64,000 bases of DNA, taken from assembly GCA_010094045.1 (NCBI GenBank), contig ML986580.1, positions 28,886 to 92,885 of the forward strand. Direction: 5' to 3'. Below the pieces are notes generated by a model. The model did not search any database and was not told where the DNA came from. It saw only the letters and a program-made list of their open reading frames with translations. Origin of the DNA: Lojkania enalia (Eukaryota; Ascomycota; Dothideomycetes; Pleosporales). Numbering within the stretch: position 1 is the stretch's first letter; every line of letters begins with the position of its first letter. Shown here in pieces: positions 1-12,599 of the stretch. Made by a program: the position numbers and the translations under genes.

Positions 1-404
1 TACTATCCCTCTTCTTTAAGTTCTCAGCTTAAAAGTTATTCCGTTTCTCTTAATTATATAATAGGGCTAGTAAGCTACTCGTACGTTCTTTATATACCTT
101 TCTAATACCTTCTTTTTACTATTCTATATTAAGTTGCTATTATTACACCGATCGTATTAATTCTACTAGTTTAATTATAATACCCTATTCTTATTATTCT
201 TATAAGGGGCTAATATATAAAATTAATAAAAAGGAGACTCTAAAATAATTATACTATTTTAAATACCTTTAGTCTAGTATATAGTTATCTTATAATATTT
301 TCTATAATACTTAGGATGTTTATATACTTTAACTTCTTTATTAGTTTATAATATTTATATATAGTAGTAGAATATTAGAATAAAAAGGTTAAGAAATTAG
401 ATTA

Positions 405-665
405 TTAGTTTTAGCTAGCTAAAGAGGAGTATTAAAAGATCCTAGATTAGTTAGAAGATATAAATAGTAAGGCGGCAGCTGCTTAAGTAAAAGTTTAGCA
501 TTTCTAGAAGATTTATAAATAAGTAAAGTATAGGTAGGTAGAGGATTATAAATATATATAGGAGCAGTTTAAAGAAGAGGAGGAGGTAGATTATAAAATA
601 AGTCTTCTTCTTAAAGTAGAGTCGCCTCCTATAATATAGCTAATATTATTTAATCCTACTACTCT
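405..665 (+). pseudogene. A1 antisense frame
   Basis: This is a coding-like frame on the strand opposite to gag-pol, between integrase and the 3' LTR. The translation is Lys/Glu/Gln-rich and helical, with a stretch reading EEEEVDYKISLLLKVESPP, followed by a hydrophobic tail ending near LILFNPTTL. Stops are TAA or TAG at probable Gln positions. The same frame is present in A2 (11936-12210), A3 (15712-15995) and A5 (33235-33510, minus). I do not recognise a function. It resembles a coiled coil; the family name is unknown to me. Confidence 0.6.
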
Positions 666-1059
666 ATTTCTAAGTTTTCTTCGTAAGTTTAGGTTTTATA
701 ATATATTTATAATACTATAGAGCTAAGGTTTTCTTCTAGTTCCTAAGTATTATTCTATAGGTTCCTATATTTATCTATTTTTAACTATTTAATTAGATAG
801 TATTATTTACTATTTTATATTTTATACCTTATTATTTTCTTAACTTTCTATTTCTAATCTTCTCTGTACGCGTTTATATTATATACTACTAGTTTAGTAT
901 TTTAGAGTACCTTTTCTATAAATATAATATAAAAGGTTAAGTAGATTTTTATAGTTATAAGTAATTTAAGTTAATAGTTTACAGGTAATATTTATTCCTT
1001 AATCTTATATAGTCTAATTTTAATATAATCTAGTTTACTACTTAGTTGTTTACTTTAAA

Positions 1060-4010
1060 TATTTTATTATAGTAGCTAAACTTTTTCTGCTTTCTTAAAA
1101 TAAGGTAGTTATTTATATTTCTTATTATAATATTTCTTTATAGTATATTATAGAAACTAGAGATTTTTCTTTGGTAACTCTTACGTTTGTTAAATAATTT
1201 CAACTTATTTCTATACCTAAAGTACCTATAATACTATTTTAATTAGAGTATTATAAGTTTTTAGTTTATACCTATAGTTTACTATAAATAGTAATACTCT
1301 AGTTATACTATATATAGTACTATTATATATAAGTTATACTATTAGTAGTAGTATTATCTAATTATTTTATCTATAGTTAAGATAGTACTATAAATATTAT
1401 TCTACTATTTAGTTTATTTATTCTATTTATCTATCTATTTATAGGTAAAATACTATAGATATTTTATATTTAATTTCTAGTAAGTTTATAATTATTTACT
1501 AAAACTTTAATGTAAACTTAGTATTTTAGTTTATAATTATCTTTTATAGTACCCTATATTATATAATAATCTATTTTAGAAAGATGTTCGCAACCTATTC
1601 TACTAATAATATTTTATTATAAGGGATAAAGTAGGTATATTTTATAAGTCTATCTATAATTATTATAATAGAGTTATATACTTCTCTTTTAGGGTAGTCT
1701 TTTAACTTTAGTAGTTTAATAATAAAGTTTATAGTAACTTCTATCTATAGTCTAGTTAGTATTTCTAAGTTTTATAATAGTTTATAGAGTATATATCTAT
1801 TAGATTTATTTTATTAGTAGTCTATATATTTTTATAATATATTTTTTACTTATTTTTTTACTTTAGAAAAGTAGAATCCTCTAAGGATTTATTCTAGTAT
1901 TTTCTCTATTTCTTAGTATCTATAGGTAGAAGCTTTATAAAATTATCTAATAAATTCTTTTCTAACTTTAACTAGTATATAGATTCGATTATAAATATAT
2001 AGTAGTTTATCTACTTATTCTAGTTCTTATTCTTAAAGTTCTTTAGGTATTCTATCTATTACTAATCTAATTAGTATTATCTAGCTTACTTTTTAGATAA
2101 TAGTTATTACTGCGAGTCTTAGGTAATTATATATTATACTTCTATCTTACTATCTTCTTAGTAGTATAGCTATAGTTTGTTTCTCTTACTTATATTCTAG
2201 TAGTCTACTTAATACGTCTACTCTTTAGTTTTATTTTCTACTAATATAGATAATCTTAAAGTTAAATATAGCTAGTTTTTATAACTATCTAATCTATCTA
2301 GGGGTAAGAGTTTTAGTAGTAAGAAAGATAGTAAGGTTCTTATAATTATAATAGGCTTCAGTTTACTATTTTACTCTTTAGAGGTATATATACTATTCTT
2401 TAAAGTATACTATAATAGCTAGAAGTTCTTAGTCGTACATATTATAATTTATCTCTACTAATATAAGTTTTTATAAATAGTATACTACTAGATATTATTT
2501 TCTATTATAAACTTATATAAGGATTCTAGCTATTCTTATTCCTAATACATCAATTTCTATAAAAGCTTTCTTTTCTAGGTTATAGAGTTTTAGTACTAGT
2601 TCTTATTAGAATTATTTCTTAACTTCTTAGAAGACCTTTTCTTATTTATTTCCCTATATAAAAGTAATATCTTTTCTTAATAGTTAAGTTAAGAGTATAG
2701 TTATATTACTCTAATTATCTATAAAAGTTTAATAGAAGTTATAAAATTCTATAAACAATTAGATATCTTTAACTAACTTTAAAGTTAACTAGTTTTTAAT
2801 TACTACTAATTTATTTAAGTTTATTTATAGTTATTCTAGTTTAATAATAAGTCTTAAGTAGTTTATTTATATAGTATAGAATTTATATTTTCTTACTTTT
2901 AGGTATAATTTCACTACTTATAATACGCGTAGTACTTATTTAATATATTTCTTATATTCTTATTTTATTTTTAAGTATATAAGAATATTATTTAAATAGA
3001 ATATATAGAATTATTTAAGATATAGTTTTAGTACCTTATTAATTTATTTTTAGAAAGTAGCAAGTATATTAGTAAATCTAAATAGTATAATTAAGTATTT
3101 AAAGAGTCTCTTTTTTATCCTAAATACTATTTTCTATTTATCTTCTTCTTTAATATAGATCTAGTAGTATATATTCTAGATATCTAATTTTATAAAAATA
3201 GTAGCTTCTCTTAACTAGTCTCTTAAGTTATAGATAAGTAGTAGAGGGTATTAGTTCTTAATAGTAATATTATTAAGAGTACGATAGTTAATATATATTT
3301 ATAGGTCTATTATTCTTTCCTTATCTATAAAGAGTATAGAGTGTACTACTAGTAAGTTTAATTTTCGGATTATTTCTTTCTTTAAGTACTTATCTATATA
3401 TTATTTTAGGGCTTCTACTTTTTTTAGTATTAGATTATATATTAGTCTATATCTAGGTTCTTTTTTAGGTTATAGTTTAATTTTATAATTATATTCTCTA
3501 TATTTAAGTAAATATTATAGTAGTTTTTAGAGTTATTCTATTAAATATCAGTATTCTTTAGATATACTATATAATATATTTCCTATTAGGAATAATTCTT
3601 TTACTACTTCTTTTACTATTATAGTAAGTTATTCTTTAACTAGCTAGCTAGAGTTTTTAAGAATAATTTATTTAGTTTACTAGTTTATTTAAGGGTTTTT
3701 CTTTTTTAGCTATAAAATCTCTAGAATAATATTATAGTTAGTAATTCCTATAATTTAGAAAATTTATTCTTATTAGATTGTTTCTAGAATTTTAAACTCT
3801 TCTAGTTCTATAGTATATATAACTTTCTTTTAGAAGTTTTTTTCTTCTATAGTTTAAATTATATAGGGTTATTCTAGTTATACTATAAGTATTTCTTTTC
3901 TAGTAATATAGTTACTAGCTATAAAATTCTTTATTACTCTACTATTAATAAGTATATATACCTTATAGCTATAATATTATCCTAGTATTATAAGATAGTA
4001 TTCTCCTATA
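1060..4010 (-). pseudogene. pol: A1 pol: protease, RT, RNase H, integrase
   Basis: This is a RIP-degraded Gypsy polyprotein on the minus strand. Approximate parts are protease near 3905-3990, reverse transcriptase 2780-3440, RNase H 2240-2590 and integrase core 1290-2010. The RT catalytic box at about 2978-2998 reads YLNN in place of YLDD. The integrase segment around 1710-1745 reads VTINFI, with Asn where the first catalytic Asp belongs. Many TAA/TAG stops interrupt the frame. No chromodomain was visible in family A. Assignment is by residue pattern and by alignment with the better preserved A3. Confidence 0.85.
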
Positions 4011-5254
4011 TTCCTATATAGTTAAGTTGTTTTAGACTAGTAAGCTATTACTTTTTTTATAGATATATATTTTAGGTATTTCCGTTCTAGATATTTATAT
4101 TATAGTCTTCCTTTAATATATACTTTAGGTAGTAGAGGTTCTAATTTAAATACTATATAGTTTTAGGTTTATTTTATAACTTCCTATTCTATTATAGCTT
4201 CTTATTTTATAGGGTTTCTTAGTATCTTATCTTTATTTAGTCGTCTTAGCTATATACCTATATTTTCTTTTCTTTTTTAGTAGGCTTTATATTATCGTTT
4301 AATATATAATATCTATACTATCTTAAAATATACTAGATAGTATTAGTTTATATAAGAGTTATTATCTTTTCTAACTTAGTAGTTCTATTCTTATTTATAT
4401 CGTAATACCTTTAGTACCTAGTATTTTACTAGTACTTTACTTTATAAGAAGGCTACTGCTTTTTATACTATATATATAGCCTTATTCTAATCTATTATAT
4501 TAAAATATTCTTCTACTATTTTTATCGTCTCTAGCTATTTTTAGAAGTATAAGAAGCGGATCTCTCTAGAATAGATATTTTACTATTCTTTATAAATATT
4601 AATAATATTTTATTCTAGTCTATTCTTATTATAGAATTTTATAGGGAGTTTTTCTTATAGAATAGTTATAAAAGCTGGGGTTCTCTATTTATACTCGATT
4701 ATTCTTTATTAATATATAGAATATACTCTAGATACTAGTTTAGGTATTAGTACTCTAGTAGTAGCTTCTTTTATTTATAATAGAGTATTTATTTTTTTAT
4801 TTTTATCTAATTCTTTTTAAACTTTTTTTAACTATCTTTTTATATATTCCTATATTATTATAAGTTATATTCTCTTCTAAGGCTAATATCCTATAGTTTC
4901 TTTAAGTTGTTAATACGTTTAATACTTGTCTTTATTATAGAAAGACTAATATAGGGTTCTATATTCTATAGTTACAGCTAGTTTTTCTTTACCTACTTTT
5001 TATAGTTTATCTTTTATAGGCTAGATTTTCTTTTCTTTCTTTTTACTTCAGCATTTCTTTACTATATATCCTAGTTTCTAATAATTATAGTACTTAATAT
5101 CTTTTTTCTAAGTCTTTCTTTCTTAAGTTACTTATAGCTTTAACTTCTTTTCTCTAGTAGCACTTAGATCTATAGGTCCGCCCGCGTCGGTAGCTTTTAC
5201 TAAAAAGCGTACCCTTTAGTAGTATATTTACCTTTTCTTATTTTTAAACTAGTA

Positions 5255-5302
5255 ACGTACCTTATAAACGAGCGGCCTATATAAGCGAGCGGTCTACCCT
5301 AT
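5255..5302. repeat. P1 left inverted repeat
   Basis: This 48-bp terminal inverted repeat begins ACGTACCTTATAA and ends CTACCCTAT. It carries an internal subrepeat (the string GAGCGG occurs twice, 17 bp apart), a plausible transposase-binding repeat. It pairs with 7061-7108. Confidence 0.95.
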
Positions 5303-5309
5303 CAACTTT

Positions 5310-7020
5310 TTCAACCTTTATATACGTATAGTTCAACAACTAAGTAATATAATAGCAATTTACAACTTGCGCGATTATTCTATAGAAACCTCTACATCCT
5401 TCTAGCATGTATAAGAATTATATCTAGTCTTACCGCAGCAGCTATAGCGCGCTTTATACTGTCCGCTCGTACCTAATCGCACCCTAAATTGGCGTATTAT
5501 AGCCTGAGTTTCCTCCTTATTATCCTTTTCAGCAATAATCATCTCTTCTTATACTTTTATTAGGGTCCCTTACGCTTGAATCTGCCTTTTTTTCCGCTGT
5601 TTCCGTTTTATTACTACTTTATTCGCTTCTTAAAGGCTGACGATTTTATCGTATATTAACCCGATCTGATATATCGCTTTTATAGAGCCTTTTTTAAGCT
5701 GATTTAGCTTTTTAATAATAGAAGCTAGCGAAGAACTTATATCCCTTTAAATCCGATTATAAATTAATATTAATTAAGCTTCTAGCTTGCACGTGTTACT
5801 TAGTGTTTTTACTTCTTATAGGGTATTATCTTATACTAGCGGTGTTAGCGTACGAAGCTTTATATTAAGCTCTAAAAGTACTGCTTCTAGATTAAATAGG
5901 ATTAGACCAGCTCCTTAAAAGCTTATATAGATATTATCCTTTATAATTAATATATTAAAAGCAGCTTTAAAGGCTGGAAAGAACTTAAGTTTTATAATAT
6001 AGTTAATATAATTATATACTAAGACTGAGATCTAATTTCTATATACATACTTTAATAGTAAGAAGCAGCTTATATCTAGTAGCTATAATAGGTGTAATAA
6101 ATAAGCTAGTATATAGAGTAGAATAATGCCCTATTCCTCATAGAGTTTCTAGAAATTAAGCAAGTTATAACTATTATAGCTATTAAAGATTAGTACTCAA
6201 CGCACACCTACTATACAATCTCTTATATACCTATAAAAGTACTTTAACTACTTAATACCGAGTTTATTTGTTATCTAGCTGTTCTTACTAACTGTAATAG
6301 CCCAGTTCTTAGGTATATTATCACCTTCGTACCAGGTAGAGAAATAGTAGTAGCTAGCGATAATAATAAAGGGTGGGAGCGTCTAGCTAGCAGTATTAAT
6401 CCCCTAAATTACTAAAATCTATTTATAATTACCTAATTAAATTGCTTTTAGTTAATTACGTCTCTCTATACCTATAACAACTAGTTGTAATAAGATAACG
6501 CCTATTTAAAAGCTAGATTCGTTAAAGTTGTATATATCCTTGTTTATAATACTATACTTCTCCTTAATACGCCGTATAAGCTTAAACCAGCCTTTAATTA
6601 CCTTAAGATCTTCGTATAGAGCTCTCTAGCGATTATAAGGCCGATTTAGGCGTGTCTTAAGCTTAGGAGTACGTCTAATAAAGTTTCTAGGCTAATATAT
6701 GCTAATCTAGCCTATACTACACTAAGTAAGTAAGCTATTAGCTATATCTTATATAGCAGCTAAGGTAGGTACAAATCCTCGCGAATCTAGGTTAAGTATA
6801 TATTAGATAATAACCTCCTCTTTAGGTTTCGTCAGTTTCTTTAAGTTAGGCTTACAATTGTACTGTAAGTGGATTCTAGTATATTATTAGTATACGGTTG
6901 TTTAAATTGTATTAAATATTAAAGCAGCGCGTCTTTTACTATTTATTTAGCCTCTTTTAGTAGCTAAGAGGGCTAAGTTTACTTGATTCTCGTTTTGGGC
7001 TGTATTCTTATTGTTTCGTC
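5310..7020 (-). pseudogene. P1 transposase (HTH plus DDE)
   Basis: This is a nearly full-length pogo/Fot1 transposase frame on the minus strand. In order I read an N-terminal psq-like helix-turn-helix (about 7010-6880), then a CENPB-type HTH with KLTKPKEEVII and LDSRGFVPTLAA. The DDE endonuclease follows, with WAITVSKNS, then a C-terminal segment rich in Lys/Arg. The first catalytic Asp region reads YNFNES near 6511-6535 and the second reads LIFNSYNSY near 6166-6190. In relatives both carry Asp (NFDE and LDGHESH), so both catalytic Asp are now Asn. That, plus scattered TAA/TAG, means it cannot be active. A start codon is not clear; the upstream ATG may itself be lost. Confidence 0.9.
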
Positions 7021-7060
7021 GTTATATTATTGTTGAAAGCTCAGGTATCGCGTTTTAGTA

Positions 7061-7108
7061 ATAGGGTGGACCGCTCGCTTATATAGGCTACTTACTTATA
7101 AGGTACGT
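7061..7108. repeat. P1 right inverted repeat
   Basis: This is the reverse complement of 5255-5302. The outermost 13 bp match exactly; the repeats differ in a short block (CGAGCGG versus TAAGTAG) and at one C/T site. It is followed by the TA duplication at 7109-7110. Confidence 0.95.
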
Positions 7109-7982
7109 TATAGTTTATTATTAATTCTTTTTACTAGTTAAAAGTATAATATTAGATCCTAAGGTTATTCTATATATATTATTACCCTTCTTATTTCTAT
7201 TTTTAATCCTCTATAGAACTTTACTATTATTCTATAATTATCTTATATAACTTTATTTAAGAGTTGTTAAAAACTTAATATATATAAGATAATAGATCCT
7301 AGTTAAACTAGGTTATAGAGTTTATCTTCTACTACTTATACTTTATTAATATTTCTAAATACTAGTTTAAGTTTCTATTATAAGTATACTAGGCTTGTAA
7401 ATATTACCTTAGTTTTACTTTTCTAGTATTCTTCTACGTGGTTTTTAAAATCTATTAGGAAGGACTAGAACTAGTCGAGTAGTTTACCTATTAAGTAGGC
7501 TCCTATAAATAGTACTTTTTTATTCTTATATTAGATAATATTTAGGTTAGTATTAATATAAATTCTTACTACTACTAAGAATCCTTTAAATTTAGATCTA
7601 GTTCTATTAAACTTATTAAATAGTACTAACTTAATTCGCCGCTAATAATACGTTATTAATAGCGTTTTTTTAACTTGCTTAAGTTTCTAGATAATTCCCG
7701 CAAGTTCTATTTCTTATTTACTATTAACTATTTCTTATAGTCTTTTAAGACTTTTTATCTATTTATCTACTAGAACTAGCTATTCCTATTATTATATTAA
7801 TTTGTTCTATATTCTTATAAATATAATTATTATACCTACCTCTAAAGAGGTGGCTTTACTAGCTAATCCTAATATTCTACTTGCGTAAGTTTCTTATATT
7901 ACTTTTTAAAGGTATTTCTCTTCTTATAACTAGGATAGTCTAACTAGTCTTACTTCTTCTAGCTTTATAATGGTAGTTAAAG

Positions 7983-8327
7983 TATAACAGCCTCTAATTA
8001 ACTAGATATAGAATAGGGTAATAACTAAGAGTAATTATATACTATAAGGGATTATTCTTATAAACTTATAATAGAAGTATATAAGTAGAGTATATAAAAG
8101 ATATTTAAGTTAACTATAAAGAGTTATAAAGATTAGAGTTATAAGGTTATTAAATATAATTTAGTTCTCTTACTATTTCTCCTTATTTAGTTGCCTACCC
8201 GTAATTAAGCGGGCTTAGTAGTTTAGTTTTAATTAAGCTGCTGAGTTATTTATATAACTCTTCTTACTTACTTATCTATATAGAGTCCTATACTTTAATT
8301 AGCTCTGGTATAAGGGTGTCTATAATA
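7983..8327 (-). repeat. A1 5' LTR
   Basis: This 345-bp LTR is homologous to those at 11227, 14967, 21465, 24562 and 33869. Read on the plus strand, its ends are TATAACAGCC and CTATAATA, consistent with TG...CA termini altered by RIP. It contains a palindromic module (TTAAGC/GCTTAG type) whose copy number differs between LTRs and explains the length variation. The five bases after it, ATAAG, should be half of its target duplication; the other half is outside the window. Confidence 0.9.
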
Positions 8328-10934
8328 ATAAGATACTAGTTTTAGAAGAAAATATAACTTATAGTAATATAGGAACGTATAAAAAAATAGTTAGAAGAAG
8401 TTTAAAAAGAATTAAATAAGGATAAAAAAATAAATACCCTATTATAAATAGAAGAAGCTACTATTAGAATACTAATACTTAAACTAGTATCTAGAGTATA
8501 TTCTATATACTAATAAGGAATAATCGAGTATAAATAAGAAACCCCAGCTTCTATAACTACTTAATAAGAAGAACTACTTATAAGATTCTATAATAAAAAT
8601 AGACTAGAATAAGATATTATTAATGTTTATAAAGAATAGTAAAATATCTATTCTAGAAAGATCTACTTCTTATACTTCTAAAAATAGATAGAAATAATAA
8701 AAGTAGTAGAAGAATATCTTAATATAATAGATTAAGATAAAGTTATATATATAATATAAAAAGTAGTAGTCTTCTTATAAAGTAAAGTACTAGTAAAGTA
8801 CTAGGTACTAAAGGTATTACAATATAAATAAGAATAGAACTACTAGATTAGAGAGGATAATAACTCTTATATAAACTAATACTATCTAGTATATTTTAAG
8901 ATAGTATAGATATTATATATTAAACGATAATATAAAGCCTACTAAAAAGGAAAGAAAATATAGATATATAGCTAAAACAACTAAATAAAGATAAGATACT
9001 AGAAAACCCTATAAAATAAGAAGCTATAATAGGATAGAAAGTTATAAAATAAACCTAAAACTATATAGTACTTAAATTAGAACCTTTACTACTTAAGGCG
9101 TATATTAGAGAAAGACTATAATATAAATATCTAGAATAGAAATGCTTAAAATATATTTTTATAAAAGAAGTAATAGCTTATTAGTCTAAAATAACTTAAC
9201 TATATATAAATATAGGAGAATACTATTTTATAATACTAGGATAATATTACGGTTATAAAGTATATATACTTATTAATAGTAGAATAATAAAGAATTTTAT
9301 AGCTAGTAACTATATTACTAGAAAAGGAATACCTATAGTATAACTAGAACGAACCTATATAATCTAAATTATAGAAAAGACTTCTAGAAGAAAGTTATAT
9401 ATATTATAGAATTAGGAGAATTCGAAATTCTAGAAACAACTTAATAAGGACAAATCTTCTAAATTATAGAAATTACCGACTATAATATTATCTTAGAGAT
9501 TTTATAGTTAAGGAAGGAAAACTCTTAGATAAACTAGTAAACAGGACGAATTATCCTTAAAAATTCTAGCTAGCTAGTTAAGAAATAACTTACTATAATA
9601 GTAAAAGAAGTAGTAAAAGAATTATTTCTAGTAGGAAATATATTATATAGTATATCTAAAGAATACTAATACTTAATAAAATAACTCTAAAAACTACTAT
9701 AATATCTACTTAAATATAGAGAATATAATTATAAAATTAAATTATAACTAGAAAAAGAACCCGGATATAGACTAATATATAGCCTAATACTAAGGGAAGT
9801 AAAAGCTCTAGAATAATATATAGACGAGTACCTAAAAAAAGGAATAATCTAAGAATTAAGCCTATTAGTAATATATTCTTTATTCTTTATAGATAAGAAA
9901 GAAATAATAGATTTATAAATATACGTCGATTATCGTACTCTTAATAATATTACTATTAAGAACTAATACCTTTTACTACTTATTTATAACTTAAGAGACT
10001 AATTAAGAGAAGCTACTATCTTTATAAAATTAGACATCTAAAATATATACTACTAAATCTATATTAAAGAAGGAGATAAATAGAAAATAGTATTTAGAAT
10101 AAAAAAGATACTTTTTAAATATTTAGTTATACCCTTTAAATTTACTTATATACTAGCTACTTTCTAAAAACGAATTAATAAGGTACTAAGACTATACCTT
10201 AAATAATTCTATATAGCTTATTTAAATAAGATTCTTATATATTTAAAAATAAAGTAAGAATATAAGAAATATATTAAATAAGTACTATATATATTATAAG
10301 TAGTAAAATTATACTTTAAGGTAAGAAAATATAAATTCTATACTATATAAATAGACTACTTAAGATTTATTATTAAACTAGAATAACTATAAATAGACCT
10401 AAATAAATTAGTAGTAATTAGAGACTAGCTAATCCTAAAATTAGTTAAAGATGTCTAATCCTTTATAGAATTTTATAACTTTTATCGAACTTTTATAGAT
10501 AATTAGAGTAATATAACTATACCCTTAACCTAACTATTAAGGAAAGATGTTACTTTTATATAGGGAAACGAATAAGAAAAAGCCTTTAAAGAAGTTAAGA
10601 AATAATTTTAGTAAGAACTAGTACTAAAACTCTATAACCTAGAAAAGAAAGTTTTTATAGAAACTAATATATTAGGAATAAGAATAGCTAGAATTCTTAT
10701 ATAAATCTATAATAGAAAATAATATCTAGTAGTATACTATTTACGAAAACTTATACTAGTAGAGATAAATTATAATATATATAACTAAGAACTTCTAGCT
10801 ATTATAGTATACTTTAAAGAATAGTATATATACCTATAAGAAGCGAAATAGTAAATTAAAATCTATTATAATTATAAGAACTTTACTACCTTTTTTACTA
10901 TTAAAATTCTTGCCTCTAGATAGGTTAAATAGTT
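8328..10934 (+). mobile_element. Gypsy family A fragment A4 (plus)
   Basis: This is an internal fragment of a family A element in plus orientation, beginning in the gag-protease linker and ending in RNase H where the C1 5' LTR starts. Its left part is beyond A1 and outside the window. It is the host into which A1 inserted. It is strongly RIP-mutated and lacks both LTRs here. Its right end does not continue across C1: the sequence after C1 (A5) restarts about 1 kb upstream in RT, so A4 and A5 are not one simply interrupted copy. Confidence 0.87.
9270..10934 (+). pseudogene. pol: A4 pol: protease, RT, RNase H
   Basis: This is a degraded pol. The aspartic protease segment (about 9276-9346) reads LINSRIIKNFIASNYITRKG, with Asn replacing the catalytic Asp of an IDSGATKNF-like site. 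RT covers about 9790-10470 with VDYRTLNNITIKN near 9925-9965. The RT box near 10216-10235 reads AYLNKIL, so both catalytic Asp are lost. RNase H starts near 10560 and is cut at 10934 by C1. The stretch 8328-9270 is the linker between zinc knuckle and protease, with coding-like frames and no recognised domain. Confidence 0.85.
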
Positions 10935-11226
10935 TATTATAGTAATACTATAATACCTCTATACCTATACTACTTTTACTATAATATTTAAACTAGCTGC
11001 TAGTAATAGCTATTAGTTGCTAGCTAGAATATAACCGACTTATTATAACTATAATAGAGGAAGGTTTCGCCGACCCGGCTAGCCTATATAGTAGTATAAA
11101 CCTAACTTCTATAAAAACCTATATAATATAAATATCTCTATTTTTTGTATAACGTTTTAATATTTATATAAAATATATAGTAATAGAGTTAACTATCTAA
11201 AGTATAATTAACTAATTATATATAAG
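10935..11226 (+). repeat. C1 5' LTR (main part)
   Basis: First 292 bp of the C1 5' LTR, starting TATTATAGTAATAC. The last 11 bp are found after A2 at 24935-24945. The A2 target duplication is ATAAG (11222-11226 and 24930-24934). It is homologous to LTRs at 30311-30613, 51033-51335 and 53692-53995. Confidence 0.92.
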
Positions 11227-11560
11227 TATAACAGCCTCTAATTTAGCTAAATATAGAATAGGATAATAACTAAGAGTAATTATATACGGCAGGGGATTAT
11301 TCTAGAGGGTTTATAATAGAAGTATACAAGTAAAGCATATAAAGGATATTTAAGTTAACTATAAAGAGCTATAAAGGTTAGAGTTATAAGATTATTAAAT
11401 ATAATTTAGTTTCCTTACTATTTCTTCCTACTTAGTTGCTTAGTTAACTGAGCTACTAAGCGTATTACGTATCTTATATTAGTCTTATTCTTCTAGTTAT
11501 ATAGAGTTCTAGATCTTAATTAAGTCTAGTACAGGGACTTCTGTAGGGGTATCTATAATA
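11227..11560 (-). repeat. A2 3' LTR
   Basis: A 334-bp family A LTR, 3' relative to the minus-strand element. It carries a single palindromic module near 11437-11462. Confidence 0.9.
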
Positions 11561-11935
11561 CTATCTTTCCCCTTTAAACTCTTAGCCTAAGAGTTTTCCT
11601 ATTCTAATCTAGTATATAATAGAGTTAGTATACTGTTTTCGCTAAGGCTATATATATTTCTAAAACCTCCTCTTTATTATTTAACCCTAGATAGATACTA
11701 TTATACTAATCGTATAGACTATTTAGGCGAGATTATTATATCTTATTCCTAGTATTCCTGTAAGGGGTTAACTTATAAAGTAGATAAGAAGAAGACCCCT
11801 AAAAAGTTATATTATTTAGAGTACTTTTATACTAGTATATACTTATTATATAATATAGATTGTAATACTTAGATTACTTATATATTATAGTCTCGTAATA
11901 CTAGTTTATTTCTAATTCTTCTTAATAGCGAAGCG

Positions 11936-12210
11936 GGATATTAAGATTATAAAGCTGGAGAAGAAGATTCGTTTAGCCTAAGAAGAGTTAGAACAACTTT
12001 TTAATAAGATAGTAGCGGCTTATATAAAGATTTAGCGTCTTTAGAAAATTTGTAAATAAGCGAAGTATAGGTAGGTAGAGGGTTATAAATATGCGTGAGA
12101 GCAGCTTAAGGAAGAGAAAGAAGTAGATTATGAGGTAGGTCTTCTTTCTAAAGTAGAGTTGCCTCCTATAATATAGCTAATATTATTCGATTCTACTACT
12201 CTATCTCTAA
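11936..12210 (+). pseudogene. A2 antisense frame
   Basis: This is the antisense coding-like frame of family A in its best readable form. It is helical and Lys/Glu/Gln-rich, with segments such as IIKLEKKIRLA, EELEQLFNKIVAAYIKI and EQLKEEKEVDYEVGLL, ending near LILFDSTTLS. About 90 codons are interrupted by a few TAG/TAA plus one TGA, all explicable by C-to-T changes at Gln or Arg codons (or G-to-A at Trp). An upstream start is not clear, and the frame may continue 5' after a shift near 11930. The product is probably a coiled coil; function unknown. Confidence 0.65.
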
Positions 12211-12599
12211 GTTTCTTTCGCAAGTTTAGGTTTTATAATATACCTACAATACTATAAGGCTAAGGTTTTCTTTTAGTTTCTAGGTATTATTCTATAAGTT
12301 TCTATATTTATCTATTCTTAACTATTTAATTAGATAGTATTATTTACTATTCTATATTCTGTACCTTATTATTCTCTTAACTTTCTATTCTTAGTCTTCT
12401 CTATATATATCTATATTATATACTACTAGTTTAGTATTTTAGGGTACCTTTTCTATAAGTACGATATAGAAGGTTAGGTGGATTTTTATAGTCGTAGGTA
12501 ATTTAAGTTAATAGTTTACAGGTAATATTTATTCCTTAATCTTATATAGTCTAATTTTAATATAATCTAGTTTACTACTTAGTTGTTTACTTTAGATGT

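Larger units (their letters stand above)
5255..7108 (-). mobile_element. P1, Fot1/pogo-type DNA transposon
   Basis: P1 is a 1,854-bp element with 48-bp terminal inverted repeats and a TA target-site duplication (5253-5254 and 7109-7110). The uninterrupted target is preserved in the paralogous elements A3 (20551-20569) and A2 (near 23650), where the flanks join across a single TA. That proves both ends and the duplication. Length, long inverted repeats and TA target are typical of the Tc1/mariner superfamily Fot1/pogo branch in fungi. P1 is much less RIP-damaged than the A1 host, so it is a later insertion. Confidence 0.95.
5040..7950 (-). pseudogene. gag: A1 gag, split by P1
   Basis: The gag remnant of A1 lies in two pieces (about 7950-7111 and 5252-5040 on the minus strand) separated by the DNA transposon P1. 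The C-terminal piece contains the zinc knuckle at about 5055-5098. Its CCHC ligands are mostly changed to Tyr, as expected from TGT/TGC to TAT/TAC and CAC/CAT to TAC/TAT changes by RIP. The N-terminal piece aligns with the retrotransposon gag domain seen clearly in A3. The knuckle would have bound the element's RNA in the virus-like particle. Confidence 0.75.
1..8327 (-). mobile_element. Gypsy family A, copy A1 (minus)
   Basis: This is a Ty3/Gypsy LTR retrotransposon in minus orientation. Positions 1-2 align with the last two bases of the family A 3' LTR, so the rest of that LTR lies just outside the window. The 5' LTR is 7983-8327. Without the P1 insertion the internal region is about 6.12 kb, matching the 6.13 kb internal region of A3. 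Order on the minus strand is 5' LTR, gag with zinc knuckle, a linker of about 1 kb, protease, reverse transcriptase, RNase H, integrase, then an antisense frame and the 3' LTR. It sits in A4, an older family A copy in plus orientation, which resumes at 8328. RIP damage is heavy: the RT box reads YLNN. Confidence 0.9.
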
